Source of the DNA: Sutterella sp.
Lineage (GTDB): Bacteria > Pseudomonadota > Gammaproteobacteria > Burkholderiales > Burkholderiaceae_F
DNA length: 64,000 nt
Assembly (NCBI GenBank): GCA_019418605.1
Contig: DYBN01000009.1
Span: 1 to 64,000 of the forward strand
Direction: 5' to 3'
Positions 18,232 to 27,147 of this stretch are shown here, in pieces. A program made the translations under genes and the position numbers. The number at the start of each line of letters is the position of its first letter. Within the stretch, counting starts at the first letter, position 1. Under the pieces are notes generated by a model. That model made no database searches. It was not told where the DNA came from and saw only the letters and a program-made list of their open reading frames with translations.

Positions 18232-18342
18232 CCCGTCTCAATCCGGGCCACCCCGAGCGACAGGCGCCGCTGCCTGTCGCCGGGAGACCGCTTGTGGAGA
18301 ACGTCCCTTAAAGGCGGCCTGACAGGCGGCGTCGCTGCGGCA
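18232..18342 (-). pseudogene. decayed copy of the 3' end of the prolyl-tRNA deacylase gene
   Basis: About 110 bases here align with 20542-20650, the last part of the YbaK-type deacylase gene, in the same orientation. Shared words include AGGCGCCG, GTCGCCGGGAG and GCTGCGGCA or close variants. By eye roughly three quarters of the bases match. The reading frame is broken in this copy. It lies at the other end of the transposase-like gene from the intact deacylase gene. Confidence 0.65.
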
Positions 18343-18395
18343 AGCCGGCTTGCCTTGGCCCGCGGGGCTTGAGCGGTGAATCTCAAGTCACGGGA

Positions 18396-20318
18396 CTATT
18401 TCTGCGCGGCTGATGCCGCGAGGCGCTTGTTGTACTCGACGTGATCGAAAGAGACGATCGACGCGTCGGGCAGGTTGTGCAGGCCGAAGTGCTTCTTGAT
18501 TTGCCCCATCGTGCTGAAATACTTTAGCGGCGAGAGTCCGGCTGCCTGCATGATCAAATCTACGTCGCCTGCGGCGGACGTGCGCTCTTTCTCAAGCTTC
18601 GAGCAGCCGGCGTTGTTGTCTGCTGCTTCGTTTTCACCGCCGTGCATTTTTTCTGGTGCTCCCTTTTTGTCCGGCGTGTGAAATATTTCGGCCATTCCCG
18701 CATTGAAGAACCCTTGTATGCCTTCTTCCGAGGGCAGGGGAAGCAACAGTGCGTTTTTGAGAGCCGTGAAAATTCTCCGCAAAGACATTTGAACGCCGAT
18801 GGACGACAATTTCTCCTGCAGGGATCTGAGCATCATAAGGGAAATAACGCACAAAGAGCAGTGTGCTGTCATTTCAGACCGCAAAGGCATATAGCCTGGG
18901 CAAATTGAAAAATTTCTGCTCATGACTTGAAAACGCTCTTTCATATTGACGAGCTTGCGGCAAGTCGACAGCACTTGGGTTGGCTGAAGTTTTTCGGGGG
19001 ACTCCTCATCGCCTTCCGAACACGGAGGCAAATACACAATGGCGCTGTAACCGGCAGTTTCTTTGTGTTCGGCGATGGCGTCCTCCATTTTATGTTCGGG
19101 ATCGAAGATAAAAATTATTTGACCTTTGACGAGAACCGGATGGCTTTTCTTGCTTCCCTCTTTTGTCAACCCGGCATTTGAATCTTCAATTCGAATTTCT
19201 TTGACAAATTCGCATGCTTTAAAGCGGGCAGACTCTTTCCCAAGGCTCACGTCGAGCGCAATGACTTCTCCGGCCGCGTCGATGCGGTAGTTGCGGTAGC
19301 CTTCGAGGCTGAGCATTTCGGATCTCATCTCAGGCTCGAGCCTGCTGACTTCCTGAGCGAAGACGAATCCCTGTCTGTGTTTTTGCAGCGCATCAAGCGG
19401 TGCGGTGAAATCGCGCCCGCCACCGGCAACGAAACAGACGCTGCTTGCGTTGTACTTTTCCTTGAGGCTAGTGATGACCGGCTCAATCGCATCCATTTCC
19501 GACCGGCCTCCGGGGAAGACTTTGCAGTCGATGGGAAATCCCGTTTGATCAATGGCCAATGCCGCCGTCATTTCAGGACAAGGGTTCGTGCAATAAATAA
19601 AGGCGAGCTCGACTTTCGTATTGCTCTTCTTTTGATGCTGCCTGACGGCATGCTTGATAAGCTCTTCACGATGATCGCAAACAAAATTCAAGGCGCGATG
19701 GAAATTGTCCTGCGTCATGCCGTTCCACGGACAGTATAAAAAATTGCTCTTTTGCGCGTACGCGCTGCGAAACGACTGCGGGTCGATAAGATTCAAGGCG
19801 CAAATATAAAAGAGCAGGTCATTGAGGCGCCATGTTGAGATGTCTGTTTTGTTCTTTTGCAAATAGTCAATTTTGTAGGTCAGCCCCAATTCGTCCTGCC
19901 AAATGTTCTTCACCAGAAGATGCCCGTAGCGAAGCAATAATGCGCGATTGAAGCGGCTGTCTTGCGGTTTGCTTTTTTCGGCCGCCTTTTTCTGAATTTC
20001 AGCCTCGTACGCATGGAGAACGGCCGTGAGAAAGTCCTGCCGCTCCTTTGCCTTGTCCGCTCTCGTTCGCGGCGCTGCCGGGGTCTCCGGGTCCGGCGCC
20101 TGCAACTGCTGCCTGCGGTACAGCTCCTCGGCCTTGGCGGCAAGAAGCTGCCTCTGCTCGGGATCGTTGTAAATCGCTGCGACTGCCTTTGGCAGAGCGT
20201 CAAAGCGTCCCAGGTTTTTGACGACTTTCTTGATCGTGGTGCGGCGCTCGGAGCAATACGCGGACTCGATCAGGTAGAGGTAGCGGACTTTGTTGTTGGG
20301 GCGGGAAATGAGGTGCAT
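18396..20318 (-). CDS. transposase-like protein of the IS1634/IS4 superfamily lacking DDE residues (640 aa)
   Basis: The overall layout matches IS1634-type transposases: an N-terminal region with VRYLYLIESAYCS, a helical linker, then the RNase-H-like core with ALAIDQTGFPIDCKVFPGG (family: Lvd..G.Pi..elFpGN). The catalytic positions look replaced. IYCTN (residues 241-245) stands where YDxTT is expected, FVAGGGR (296-302) where VADRG is expected, and MTAHCSLC where IEAH is expected. The frame is nonetheless open for 640 codons, and GAGGAA precedes the ATG. A low-complexity acidic/Gly stretch lies in the last fifth. It is either a dead transposase or a domesticated protein. Confidence 0.7.
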   Translation of the reverse strand: MHLISRPNNKVRYLYLIESAYCSERRTTIKKVVKNLGRFDALPKAVAAIYNDPEQRQLLAAKAEELYRRQQLQAPDPETPAAPRTRADKAKERQDFLTAVLHAYEAEIQKKAAEKSKPQDSRFNRALLLRYGHLLVKNIWQDELGLTYKIDYLQKNKTDISTWRLNDLLFYICALNLIDPQSFRSAYAQKSNFLYCPWNGMTQDNFHRALNFVCDHREELIKHAVRQHQKKSNTKVELAFIYCTNPCPEMTAALAIDQTGFPIDCKVFPGGRSEMDAIEPVITSLKEKYNASSVCFVAGGGRDFTAPLDALQKHRQGFVFAQEVSRLEPEMRSEMLSLEGYRNYRIDAAGEVIALDVSLGKESARFKACEFVKEIRIEDSNAGLTKEGSKKSHPVLVKGQIIFIFDPEHKMEDAIAEHKETAGYSAIVYLPPCSEGDEESPEKLQPTQVLSTCRKLVNMKERFQVMSRNFSICPGYMPLRSEMTAHCSLCVISLMMLRSLQEKLSSIGVQMSLRRIFTALKNALLLPLPSEEGIQGFFNAGMAEIFHTPDKKGAPEKMHGGENEAADNNAGCSKLEKERTSAAGDVDLIMQAAGLSPLKYFSTMGQIKKHFGLHNLPDASIVSFDHVEYNKRLAASAAQK

Positions 20319-20548
20319 GGCGGGTTCCTCAGGGAGGTGCTTGGAGCTGATTATAGCCAAATAAACCCCTGAATACCCGTAAATCAATAAAAACTGACCG
20401 GGTGCTGAAATTTCGGCCCGGACCAAGGGCCAGGCCATTACAAGGGACAACGGCCCTCAAAGCGTGCCCAATGTGCAAAGAGTTCCGCCGCGCCCGCAGA
20501 GCGGCGGCTGCAAACCGGCGGCTGCAAACCGGCGTCCCGCCGCCCGTC

Positions 20549-21097
20549 TTAATCGGCGCCCACCCAGCGATAGGCGCCGTGGCCCGTCGCCGGGAGCCAC
20601 TTTTGGAGGATGTCCTCAAAGGCGATCGTGTAGGAGACGTCGTTGCGGCACGGGTGACAGTCGACCAGCCGAACGCCTTCAAGCGAGCGGTCAACGAGCA
20701 CCTCGACTTCGCCTGCGGCGTCAAAGAGCAGTCCCAGACACGTGACGGCGCCCGGGTAGGTGCAAAGAAGCCTTTGAAGGTCATCGGGGCTGCCAAACTG
20801 CAGGTGCTTGAGTCCGAGCTCCTTTTCCAGCGCTTTAAAGGAGAGGCGCTTGTCGCCAGGCTGCATCAAGAGGTACAAGCGCTTTTCCTTTTTGGCCTGC
20901 AGAAAGAGATTTTTCATGCACAGCCCGCCGGTGCGCCGGGAAATCTCGATTCCCTCGGCCGCGGTCATGATGCTTTGATGCGCATGACGCTCAAAGGCGA
21001 TGCCAAGTTCTTGGAGCTTTGCACGGATTTTGCTTTCGACGCCGTCGATCGCTTGCGGCGCCTCCTTGATCGAGGCTGAAGACTGTTCTGTGCTCAT
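20549..21097 (-). CDS. YbaK/ProX-type prolyl-tRNA deacylase (182 aa)
   Basis: This is a stand-alone trans-editing domain that removes mischarged amino acids, typically Ala from tRNA-Pro. It shows AFERHAHQSIMTAAEG, LCMKNLFLQAKKEKRLYLLM with the conserved Lys, the GSPDDLQRLL and YPGAVTCLGLL blocks and the end DVSYTIAFEDILQKW. Length and order fit ProX/PrdX rather than EbsC. The start at 21097 is chosen because the longer frame adds an unrelated Cys/Pro leader. A degenerate copy of its 3' end lies at 18232-18342. Confidence 0.88.
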   Translation of the reverse strand: MSTEQSSASIKEAPQAIDGVESKIRAKLQELGIAFERHAHQSIMTAAEGIEISRRTGGLCMKNLFLQAKKEKRLYLLMQPGDKRLSFKALEKELGLKHLQFGSPDDLQRLLCTYPGAVTCLGLLFDAAGEVEVLVDRSLEGVRLVDCHPCRNDVSYTIAFEDILQKWLPATGHGAYRWVGAD

Positions 21098-21456
21098 GGG
21101 TTGAAGACGAGGGGTACTTTGAATCAACAAGCCGAAGCCGGCTTGCAGCGAGTCTAGCCGGGCGCCCGGGCGGCAGGCAAGCATCAAAAATCAAGCAGAA
21201 TCGCCCTGCAAGGGCGGGCCTTTCAAGTGCGGTCGCGTGCGCGATGTGTGAAAATGAGGGCGCTTTGAAAAGCGGGCAAGTCATTGCGCGGCGGCAGCTG
21301 CGCGCATGAACGGAGTCGGGTGCACCGCAAAGAGCACGGGCGCAAAATGGTTTCCTATATCCGAACTCTCTATTGAATCTGCTCTAATAAAGCCCGTTTT
21401 CATACAAAATTCGTTTAATTTGATTGAATAATCTTATGACGTTTACGAAGGACACA
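21098..21456. other. intergenic region between divergent deacylase and queC genes
   Basis: No gene is supported. The last 120 bases are AT-rich (TCATACAAAATTCG, TTTAATTTGATTGAATAATC) and must hold the queC promoter. I looked for a preQ1 riboswitch and found no match. Confidence 0.4.
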
Positions 21457-22185
21457 ATGCCCGCGGCAGGCACGAAGGACAAGAAGGCGATCGTTTTGTT
21501 TAGCGGCGGGCAGGATTCGACGACGTGTCTGGCCTGGGCTCTTTCGCGCTATGCCGAGGTGGAGACCGTGGGCTTTGACTACGGGCAGCGCCACAGCGTT
21601 GAGCTTGCGTGCCGCTCGAAGGTACTCGAAGAAATCCGCACGATCAAGGAAGAATTTGCCGTGAGGCTGGGGCCGGACCACATGCTCGACATGCGCGCTC
21701 TCGGCCAGATCAGCGACTGTGCTCTCACAAGCAGCAAGGCCATTGCCTTTGAAAAAAGCGGGCTGCCCAACACGTTCGTGCCGGCGCGCAACCTTCTGTT
21801 TTTTTCCTACGCGGCGGCCGTTGCCTACCGAAGGGGAGCCACGGTGCTTGTGGGCGGCATGTGCGAGACGGACTATTCGGGCTATCCGGACTGCCGCGAC
21901 AACACGCTCAAGGCCCTTCAGGTGGCCTTGTCGCTTGGCTTGGACGAGCCGCTTGTGATTGAAACGCCTCTCATGTGGCTTGACAAGTCTGAGACGTGGG
22001 AGCTTGCCCTGGAGCTCGGAGGCGACGCGCTCGTCGAAGTCGTGCGCACCCAGACGCACACCTGCTACATGGGAGAGCACGACGTGCTGCACGACTGGGG
22101 GTACGGGTGCGGAGAGTGCCCGGCCTGCCGGCTGCGCGCGCACGGCTGGGAGGTGTTTGAAAAAAGACGAAAAGAGAACGCTTAA
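21457..22185 (+). CDS. queC: 7-cyano-7-deazaguanine synthase QueC (242 aa)
   Basis: QueC converts 7-carboxy-7-deazaguanine to preQ0 with ATP and ammonia in queuosine synthesis. The PP-loop [14 protein letters not shown] is near the N-terminus, with [12 protein letters not shown] and [13 protein letters not shown] as family blocks. The zinc site is the C-terminal [10 protein letters not shown] with an upstream Cys (CGYGCGE region). Longer in-frame starts at 21424 and 21436 lack a ribosome site; AAGGAC precedes the ATG at 21457. No other que gene is in the window. Confidence 0.94.
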   Translation: MPAAGTKDKKAIVLFSGGQDSTTCLAWALSRYAEVETVGFDYGQRHSVELACRSKVLEEIRTIKEEFAVRLGPDHMLDMRALGQISDCALTSSKAIAFEKSGLPNTFVPARNLLFFSYAAAVAYRRGATVLVGGMCETDYSGYPDCRDNTLKALQVALSLGLDEPLVIETPLMWLDKSETWELALELGGDALVEVVRTQTHTCYMGEHDVLHDWGYGCGECPACRLRAHGWEVFEKRRKENA

Positions 22186-22222
22186 AGCCTAAGCGCAGTC
22201 CAAAAGGGGGAAGAGCGCAGCC

Positions 22223-23365
22223 TCACCGGCGGCTTTTTGCCGGGTGCTTGAGCTGCGCGGTGAGGGCGTCGAAATCCTCTCGAAGCTTCTTGTCGTAGAA
22301 CGCCTCGAGCTTGGGCGGCTCGAACTCAAAGATGCTCTGCAGATCCTTTTGTCCCGCGCGGATCACGTTGACCAGGTCGCCTCCGACCTTGACGGTGCGG
22401 AAGGTGTTGCGCGCAAGCTCGTAGTTGATTTTCATCTCCGACGAGAGCCGCTCGAGATCCTCCAGGCGCCTTTTAAGGTGCTTTTCGTAGAGATCGGCGA
22501 GATCGATCGTGCGCGAATTCAAGTCAAGGTTGTTCATCGCCACGTCGGAGTGCTTTCCGAGGCTCTGCCTCAAGCTGTCGGCCTTGAGCATCTCGCGCGT
22601 GGCTTCGGCGATGATGTCTTCAAGCCGCTTGATGTAGACCGTCTCGATCGTCTTTGCCGCGCGCTCGATGGCCGCGATGTAGACGCGGTAGCTCATCATC
22701 ACGTAGCCCGTGTAGGCGCGCACCTGCTCGCTCGTGGCGTCGGGCCCCTTGAGCTCCGCACTGAGGTTTTGCTCAATGGCGCGGATGTTTTCCGCCACGG
22801 CCATGACCTGCGCGAGGTCGCTGCCTTCGGCCGAATAGAGAAGGCCGTCCAACTGCTCGGGCCGCATCGAGAGGCCTCGGGCGGCCATTTTTTCAAGTGT
22901 CTCGCTCTTGAGCCGCTCAATGCGCGCCTGGTCGGTTTCAATGGCCTTGCGCTCGCGCGCAATGCGTCGGTTGAGGCTCGCGCGCGTAGCCTTGAGCGGA
23001 ACAAGAGACGTCGCGGGCGCCGCAATGGAGGCAAGCTTCCAGGCGTTGATCTGCTCGCGCCTTGCATTGATGCCGTCTTCAATGCGCTGCACCTGATCGA
23101 TCAAGGCAAGGATGTCCGAGTGCAGAAATTCCTTCAGGCACCCGTCGACAATGCGCGTAATTTCCGGATCCCGGAACGTGATCGCCTCAAGCAGCGTCTT
23201 TTCCACCTCAAGCCCTTCATCGTCGTGGCGATCGATGTAGCTCACGCCTTCCTGCAGCCGCGGGGAGACGCGCTTCCAGAAAGCCGCGAAGGTCTTTGCG
23301 GAAAGCGTGTGGGAGGCCGTGAGGACCACGGCTTCCATGAGAGCTTTGGCAACGAACGATTTCAT
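22223..23365 (-). CDS. hypothetical coiled-coil protein (380 aa)
   Basis: I do not recognise this protein. It begins with a hydrophobic but probably not membrane-spanning segment (VAKALMEAVVLTASHTLSA). It continues with long charged helices from about residue 85, including IARERKAIETDQARIERLK and KRRLEDLERLSSEMKINYE, likely coiled coil. There are few Cys or aromatic residues. It sits between queC (convergent) and rlhA (upstream, same strand). A structural or scaffolding role is possible, but no function can be assigned. Confidence 0.7.
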   Translation of the reverse strand: MKSFVAKALMEAVVLTASHTLSAKTFAAFWKRVSPRLQEGVSYIDRHDDEGLEVEKTLLEAITFRDPEITRIVDGCLKEFLHSDILALIDQVQRIEDGINARREQINAWKLASIAAPATSLVPLKATRASLNRRIARERKAIETDQARIERLKSETLEKMAARGLSMRPEQLDGLLYSAEGSDLAQVMAVAENIRAIEQNLSAELKGPDATSEQVRAYTGYVMMSYRVYIAAIERAAKTIETVYIKRLEDIIAEATREMLKADSLRQSLGKHSDVAMNNLDLNSRTIDLADLYEKHLKRRLEDLERLSSEMKINYELARNTFRTVKVGGDLVNVIRAGQKDLQSIFEFEPPKLEAFYDKKLREDFDALTAQLKHPAKSRR

Positions 23366-23467
23366 AGCCTGAAAATGTTGTGATTCTTATCGATGGGGCG
23401 CGCCCGGCACAAGGTGCCCGGAGCACCTAATCCTAACGCAATTGACCTGCAGGCGCCGGCATTGGGC

Positions 23468-25468
23468 TTATCGGGCGGGCCCGAGGCTCTTTTCAAGGGC
23501 CTTGAGCTCCTCGTCGTTTTCAACGAGCGAAATGGTCATTTCACAATGCCGGCAGTCAAAGCGCGCAATGAGGCGCCTGCCCTTGTCGTTGACCAAAATG
23601 AGGGGCAGGGGCTTTAATTTTCCGCCGTTGGCGCGCTTGAAGGCTTCCTTTTTGGCGGGATCGCCCTTGACGCGCTTGGGACACAGGTCAAGCGTGTGCC
23701 GCACGCAGTGCCGGCAGCGCATGAGCTCGGCGGTAAAAAGGTCGGCCTTGCGCCCGTCGACTTCAAAGGCAAGAAGCGGCCCCGCAGCGCCAAGCTCGGA
23801 GAGAAGCTCGCGCGTGAAGTGATTGGCCGCGTTTGCGCCGAACCCCGAGAGATCGCACAAGGGGGCAAGCCTGCGCGCGCGCTCAAAGTCGGGGACGGCG
23901 ACGGTGCCCGCGGGCTGGCTCTTGATAATGGCGGCCTCGAGCTTTTCGAGCACGGCGCGGCGCAGATTGTTCATCACCGAAACCGGCACGAAGGGAACGG
24001 CGTCGGCGTTGCCGTCAGTGCCTTCGAGGGCAAGCGAGGCAAAGGAAAAGCCCGTCTCGCCCGTTTTCTTCAAAGCCCCTTTAATGGACGCAAGCCCCCG
24101 GGCGGGGTCTTTGGCGAGGGAAACTTCAAACGGGGCGCTCTCTTGGACCAAAACGCCTCCTGCGCGGGCTTTGAGCGTCACGGCCGACGCATCAGCCGCA
24201 AGGACAAAGTCAACGGGAATGCGCCGCTCGGCGCTTTTTCCCTCAAGCGCTCTTTCGAAAGCGCGGTCCTTGTTGCGGCCGATGACGGTGCCGGGCCTTA
24301 AGTCCGGGTGGTGCCTGAGGCCGTCGCGGACGTGAACGCGCACGAGGTTGGCGCCAAGAGGCTCGGCGCGGTTGACGTTAAGGCCGCATAGCGTGCGGCG
24401 ATGATCAAAATAGATGAGGCCGTCGCCGTTTGAGAGCGTCGCCTGCGTCTCGATGTCCACGGACTGCGGCGCGCTTGTCTTGACCGTCTTTACCGTGCCG
24501 ATGCGCTCGCCCGTGCTCTTTGGCGTATCGAGCGATGCGATCATGAGCTGGCGGCCGTTCACAAAGTAGTCGGTTGCGCCCCTCTGAAAGCTCTTGCGGG
24601 GGTCCGGCGTAAAGAAAAATGTGGTGCGCCCAAGCGACTGCTGCTGACAGCCCCCTGCAAGCTCTTCAATGACGTCGTCAAGCTTTTGCCGATAAAAGGC
24701 CGTGATGTTCTTGACGTAGGCGGCGTCCTTGAGGCGCCCCTCGATTTTGAAGCTTGAGACGCCCGCTTTGACAAGCGCCTTGAGATTGGCGCTCTGATTG
24801 TTGTCCTTGAGGCTTAAGACGTGCCTGCCGCGGGCAAGCTCGCGCCCTTGCAAATCAAAGACGTCGTAGGGCAGGCGGCAGGGCTGGGCGCAGGCGCCGC
24901 GGTTGGCCGAGCGAGAAGTCTGCGCGCACGACAGATAGCAGCGCCCCGAGTAGCTCACGCACAGCGCTCCGTGCACGAAAAATTCGATCCTTGCGCGCGG
25001 CATCGCCAGGCGGCAGGCGGCGATCTCTGCGAGCGTGAGCTCGCGGGCAAGGACGACCTGCGAAAACCCCAGCGCATCCATGAGGGCCGCTTTTTCGGGC
25101 GTGCGGATGTCGCACTGGGTGGAGGCGTGAATTTCAATCGGAGGCAGCCCCGCCTTGAGCAAGCCCAGATCCTGCACGATGAGCGCGTCAACGCCGGCGT
25201 TCCAAGCCTGGCGCGCAACTTCAAGCGCCTGATCGACTTCGTCGTCAAAGCAGATTGTGTTTAACGCAACAAAGACGCGGGCGTGCACGCGGTGCGCGGC
25301 GCGCACGAGCTTTTCGATGTCGGACATGGAGTTGCCCGCCGCGGCGCGCGCCCCGAACGCGGGCCCGCCGATATAGACCGCATCGGCGCCGTGGCCGATG
25401 GCGGCAAGCCCCACCTCAAGGTCCCGCGCGGGTGCCAAAAGCTCCAGTTTCTCGAAGGCTTCGCTCAT
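23468..25468 (-). CDS. rlhA: U32 family RNA hydroxylase RlhA (666 aa)
   Basis: The U32 signature EFFVHGALCVSYSGRCYLS is present, with the Cys cluster CAQTSRSANRGACAQPCR. RlhA (formerly YdcP) hydroxylates C2501 of 23S rRNA. The length near 650 residues and the long C-terminal region distinguish it from the shorter tRNA hydroxylase TrhP (YegQ). The C-terminus has two extra CXXC pairs: MRCRHCVRHTLDLCP and FDCRHCEMTIS. It is cytoplasmic. The substrate assignment rests on length and family. Confidence 0.85.
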   Translation of the reverse strand: MSEAFEKLELLAPARDLEVGLAAIGHGADAVYIGGPAFGARAAAGNSMSDIEKLVRAAHRVHARVFVALNTICFDDEVDQALEVARQAWNAGVDALIVQDLGLLKAGLPPIEIHASTQCDIRTPEKAALMDALGFSQVVLARELTLAEIAACRLAMPRARIEFFVHGALCVSYSGRCYLSCAQTSRSANRGACAQPCRLPYDVFDLQGRELARGRHVLSLKDNNQSANLKALVKAGVSSFKIEGRLKDAAYVKNITAFYRQKLDDVIEELAGGCQQQSLGRTTFFFTPDPRKSFQRGATDYFVNGRQLMIASLDTPKSTGERIGTVKTVKTSAPQSVDIETQATLSNGDGLIYFDHRRTLCGLNVNRAEPLGANLVRVHVRDGLRHHPDLRPGTVIGRNKDRAFERALEGKSAERRIPVDFVLAADASAVTLKARAGGVLVQESAPFEVSLAKDPARGLASIKGALKKTGETGFSFASLALEGTDGNADAVPFVPVSVMNNLRRAVLEKLEAAIIKSQPAGTVAVPDFERARRLAPLCDLSGFGANAANHFTRELLSELGAAGPLLAFEVDGRKADLFTAELMRCRHCVRHTLDLCPKRVKGDPAKKEAFKRANGGKLKPLPLILVNDKGRRLIARFDCRHCEMTISLVENDEELKALEKSLGPAR

Positions 25469-25522
25469 GAGAAAAGCTCGGACGCGTCACATGCGCAAAC
25501 GAAGTGCTCTTCGGGGGCCCGG

Positions 25523-26293
25523 CTACTTGGCGCGCGGTGCGGCGCGGCCGCCTGCCGCAGGCACCGTCTTGGCGTAGGGCGTGACGGGGGCTGCGCACTT
25601 GTCGACCTTGAGGTACTCCGCGAGCTCTTCGTCGCCCGCATTGCGTGCTGCGTCGGCAGGCGACTGGTTCTTGTCGTTGCAAAGGTCTCGCCAGGCGCCG
25701 GCTTTCAAAAGCGTCATCACCACCTGCCGCGAAGGCTTGCGGGCGGCCATGTAAAGGGGCGTGACGCCCGCGGCCGTCTGCACGTTGACGCGCGCGCCCT
25801 TCTCAAGCAGGAGCTTGACGATTTCATCGTGCCCCTGGGTTGCTGCGTAGTGCAGGGGCGTCCAGCCGCCCACGCGGTTGACGCTTGCGCCTTTGGCAAG
25901 CAGCGTCTGCACAAGCTCCATGTCGCCCTTAAAGGAGGCGAGCATCAGCGCGGTCTCTCCGAATTCGCTTGCCGTGTCGACCTCAAGGCCCGGCGCGTTG
26001 AGCAAAACCTCGACAACCTCGTCGTTTTCAAGCCGGATGGCGCGCACAAGGGCCGGGTCGCCGCCCTTGACGATCGTATTGGGGCTCATGCCCTGCGCAA
26101 GCATGTACTGCACGACGTCGTCGCGGTCATGGTCCACGGCGTTTGCAAAGTTGCTCCAGTTCTCCTCGGGGCCCGCCATCGACACGGCGCCAGCCTCGGT
26201 GGCCCCCGTATCGGGCGTGCTCGAGCAGCCGGCGGCCATCAGGGCCGCAGCCGCGGCAGCCGCCAAAAAAGTGCACTTCGTCCAATGCAGCAT
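25523..26293 (-). CDS. ankyrin-repeat lipoprotein (256 aa)
   Basis: A lipoprotein signal with lipobox LMAAGCSS targets it to a membrane facing the periplasm. Four to five ankyrin repeats follow: DPALVRAIRLENDEVVEVLL, GETALMLASFKGDMELVQTL, GWTPLHYAATQGHDEIVKLL and GVTPLYMAARKPSRQVVMTL. Ankyrin repeats bind protein partners. The ATG at 26293 follows GGGGAGAA. It lies 20 bases after the tatD stop and is probably co-transcribed. The partner is unknown. Confidence 0.85.
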   Translation of the reverse strand: MLHWTKCTFLAAAAAAALMAAGCSSTPDTGATEAGAVSMAGPEENWSNFANAVDHDRDDVVQYMLAQGMSPNTIVKGGDPALVRAIRLENDEVVEVLLNAPGLEVDTASEFGETALMLASFKGDMELVQTLLAKGASVNRVGGWTPLHYAATQGHDEIVKLLLEKGARVNVQTAAGVTPLYMAARKPSRQVVMTLLKAGAWRDLCNDKNQSPADAARNAGDEELAEYLKVDKCAAPVTPYAKTVPAAGGRAAPRAK

Positions 26294-26313
26294 GTCTTGA
26301 TTCTCCCCGTTGT

Positions 26314-27147
26314 TCATGCAACGTCACGTTGGATTTTGAAAAATTTCTGCGCCGTCTGCGTCGTTGTCCGTGCAACCTCGGCCGGATCGATGTCTTTGAG
26401 AGCGGCAATCGTGCGCGCAACGGCTCCGACAAGCGCGGGCTCGCAGCGCCGCCCGCGCCAGGGAACGGGCGCCATGTAGGGGCAGTCCGTTTCAATCATC
26501 AGGCCCTCAAGGGGCAGCGCGCGCGCAACTTCCCGCAGATTTTCCGCATTTTTAAAGGTGAGCACGCCGGTAAAGGAAACAAGGCCCCCGGCGTCAAGCG
26601 CTCTTTGCGCCGTGGCGAGATCGGCGCCGAAGCAGTGCAGCACGAAGCCGCACTCGCGCGCGCCTTGGGCAACAAGAATGTCAAGGGCATCGGCCTCGGC
26701 CTCGCGGGCGTGCACGATAAGGGGCTTGCCGAGCTCTCTGGCTGCCGTGATGTGCCGGCAAAAGCGCTCCTTTTGCCAAGTCAGGTCCCCCTTGCACCAG
26801 TAGTAGTCAAGGCCCGTTTCACCCACGGCGGCAATGCGCGGGTCGCTGCAGATGCGAAGAATTTCGTTGACATCGGGCTCGGGCCTGTCTTCGTACTCCG
26901 GGTGCAGGGCCCAGGCGCCAAAGAGCATGTCGGGAGCAAGCGCAAGCGTCTCAAAAAGAGGGTGCTCTTCACCCCTGTCGCAGGCAACGACCACGGCGCC
27001 CGTGAGCCCCGCGGCCTGCATGCGGGCGACGACCTCGGCCCTGTCGCCCGCAAATTCGGGCGCGTGAATGTGCGAGTGCGAGTCAAAAAGGGGGCCGAAG
27101 GCAGCCGGGGGCTGCGTCACGATCCTTTGAGCTGACGACTGCGCCAT
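26314..27147 (-). CDS. TatD-family metal-dependent hydrolase (277 aa)
   Basis: This amidohydrolase-fold nuclease/hydrolase has the metal ligands in LFDSHSHIHA, AAVGETGLDYYW, PLIVHAREAEAD and FVLHCFGAD, and the Asp in LMIETDCPYMAP. The order and length are those of TatD/YcfH-type DNases. The ATG follows directly on the TAA of the acyl-CoA ligase gene, so the two are translationally coupled. The cellular role of TatD in DNA repair or degradation remains general. Confidence 0.9.
   Translation of the reverse strand: MAQSSAQRIVTQPPAAFGPLFDSHSHIHAPEFAGDRAEVVARMQAAGLTGAVVVACDRGEEHPLFETLALAPDMLFGAWALHPEYEDRPEPDVNEILRICSDPRIAAVGETGLDYYWCKGDLTWQKERFCRHITAARELGKPLIVHAREAEADALDILVAQGARECGFVLHCFGADLATAQRALDAGGLVSFTGVLTFKNAENLREVARALPLEGLMIETDCPYMAPVPWRGRRCEPALVGAVARTIAALKDIDPAEVARTTTQTAQKFFKIQRDVA

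Noticed and set aside
21300..21456. preQ1 riboswitch upstream of queC
   Set aside because: The conserved aptamer core and A-rich tail were not found; the region is only AT-rich.
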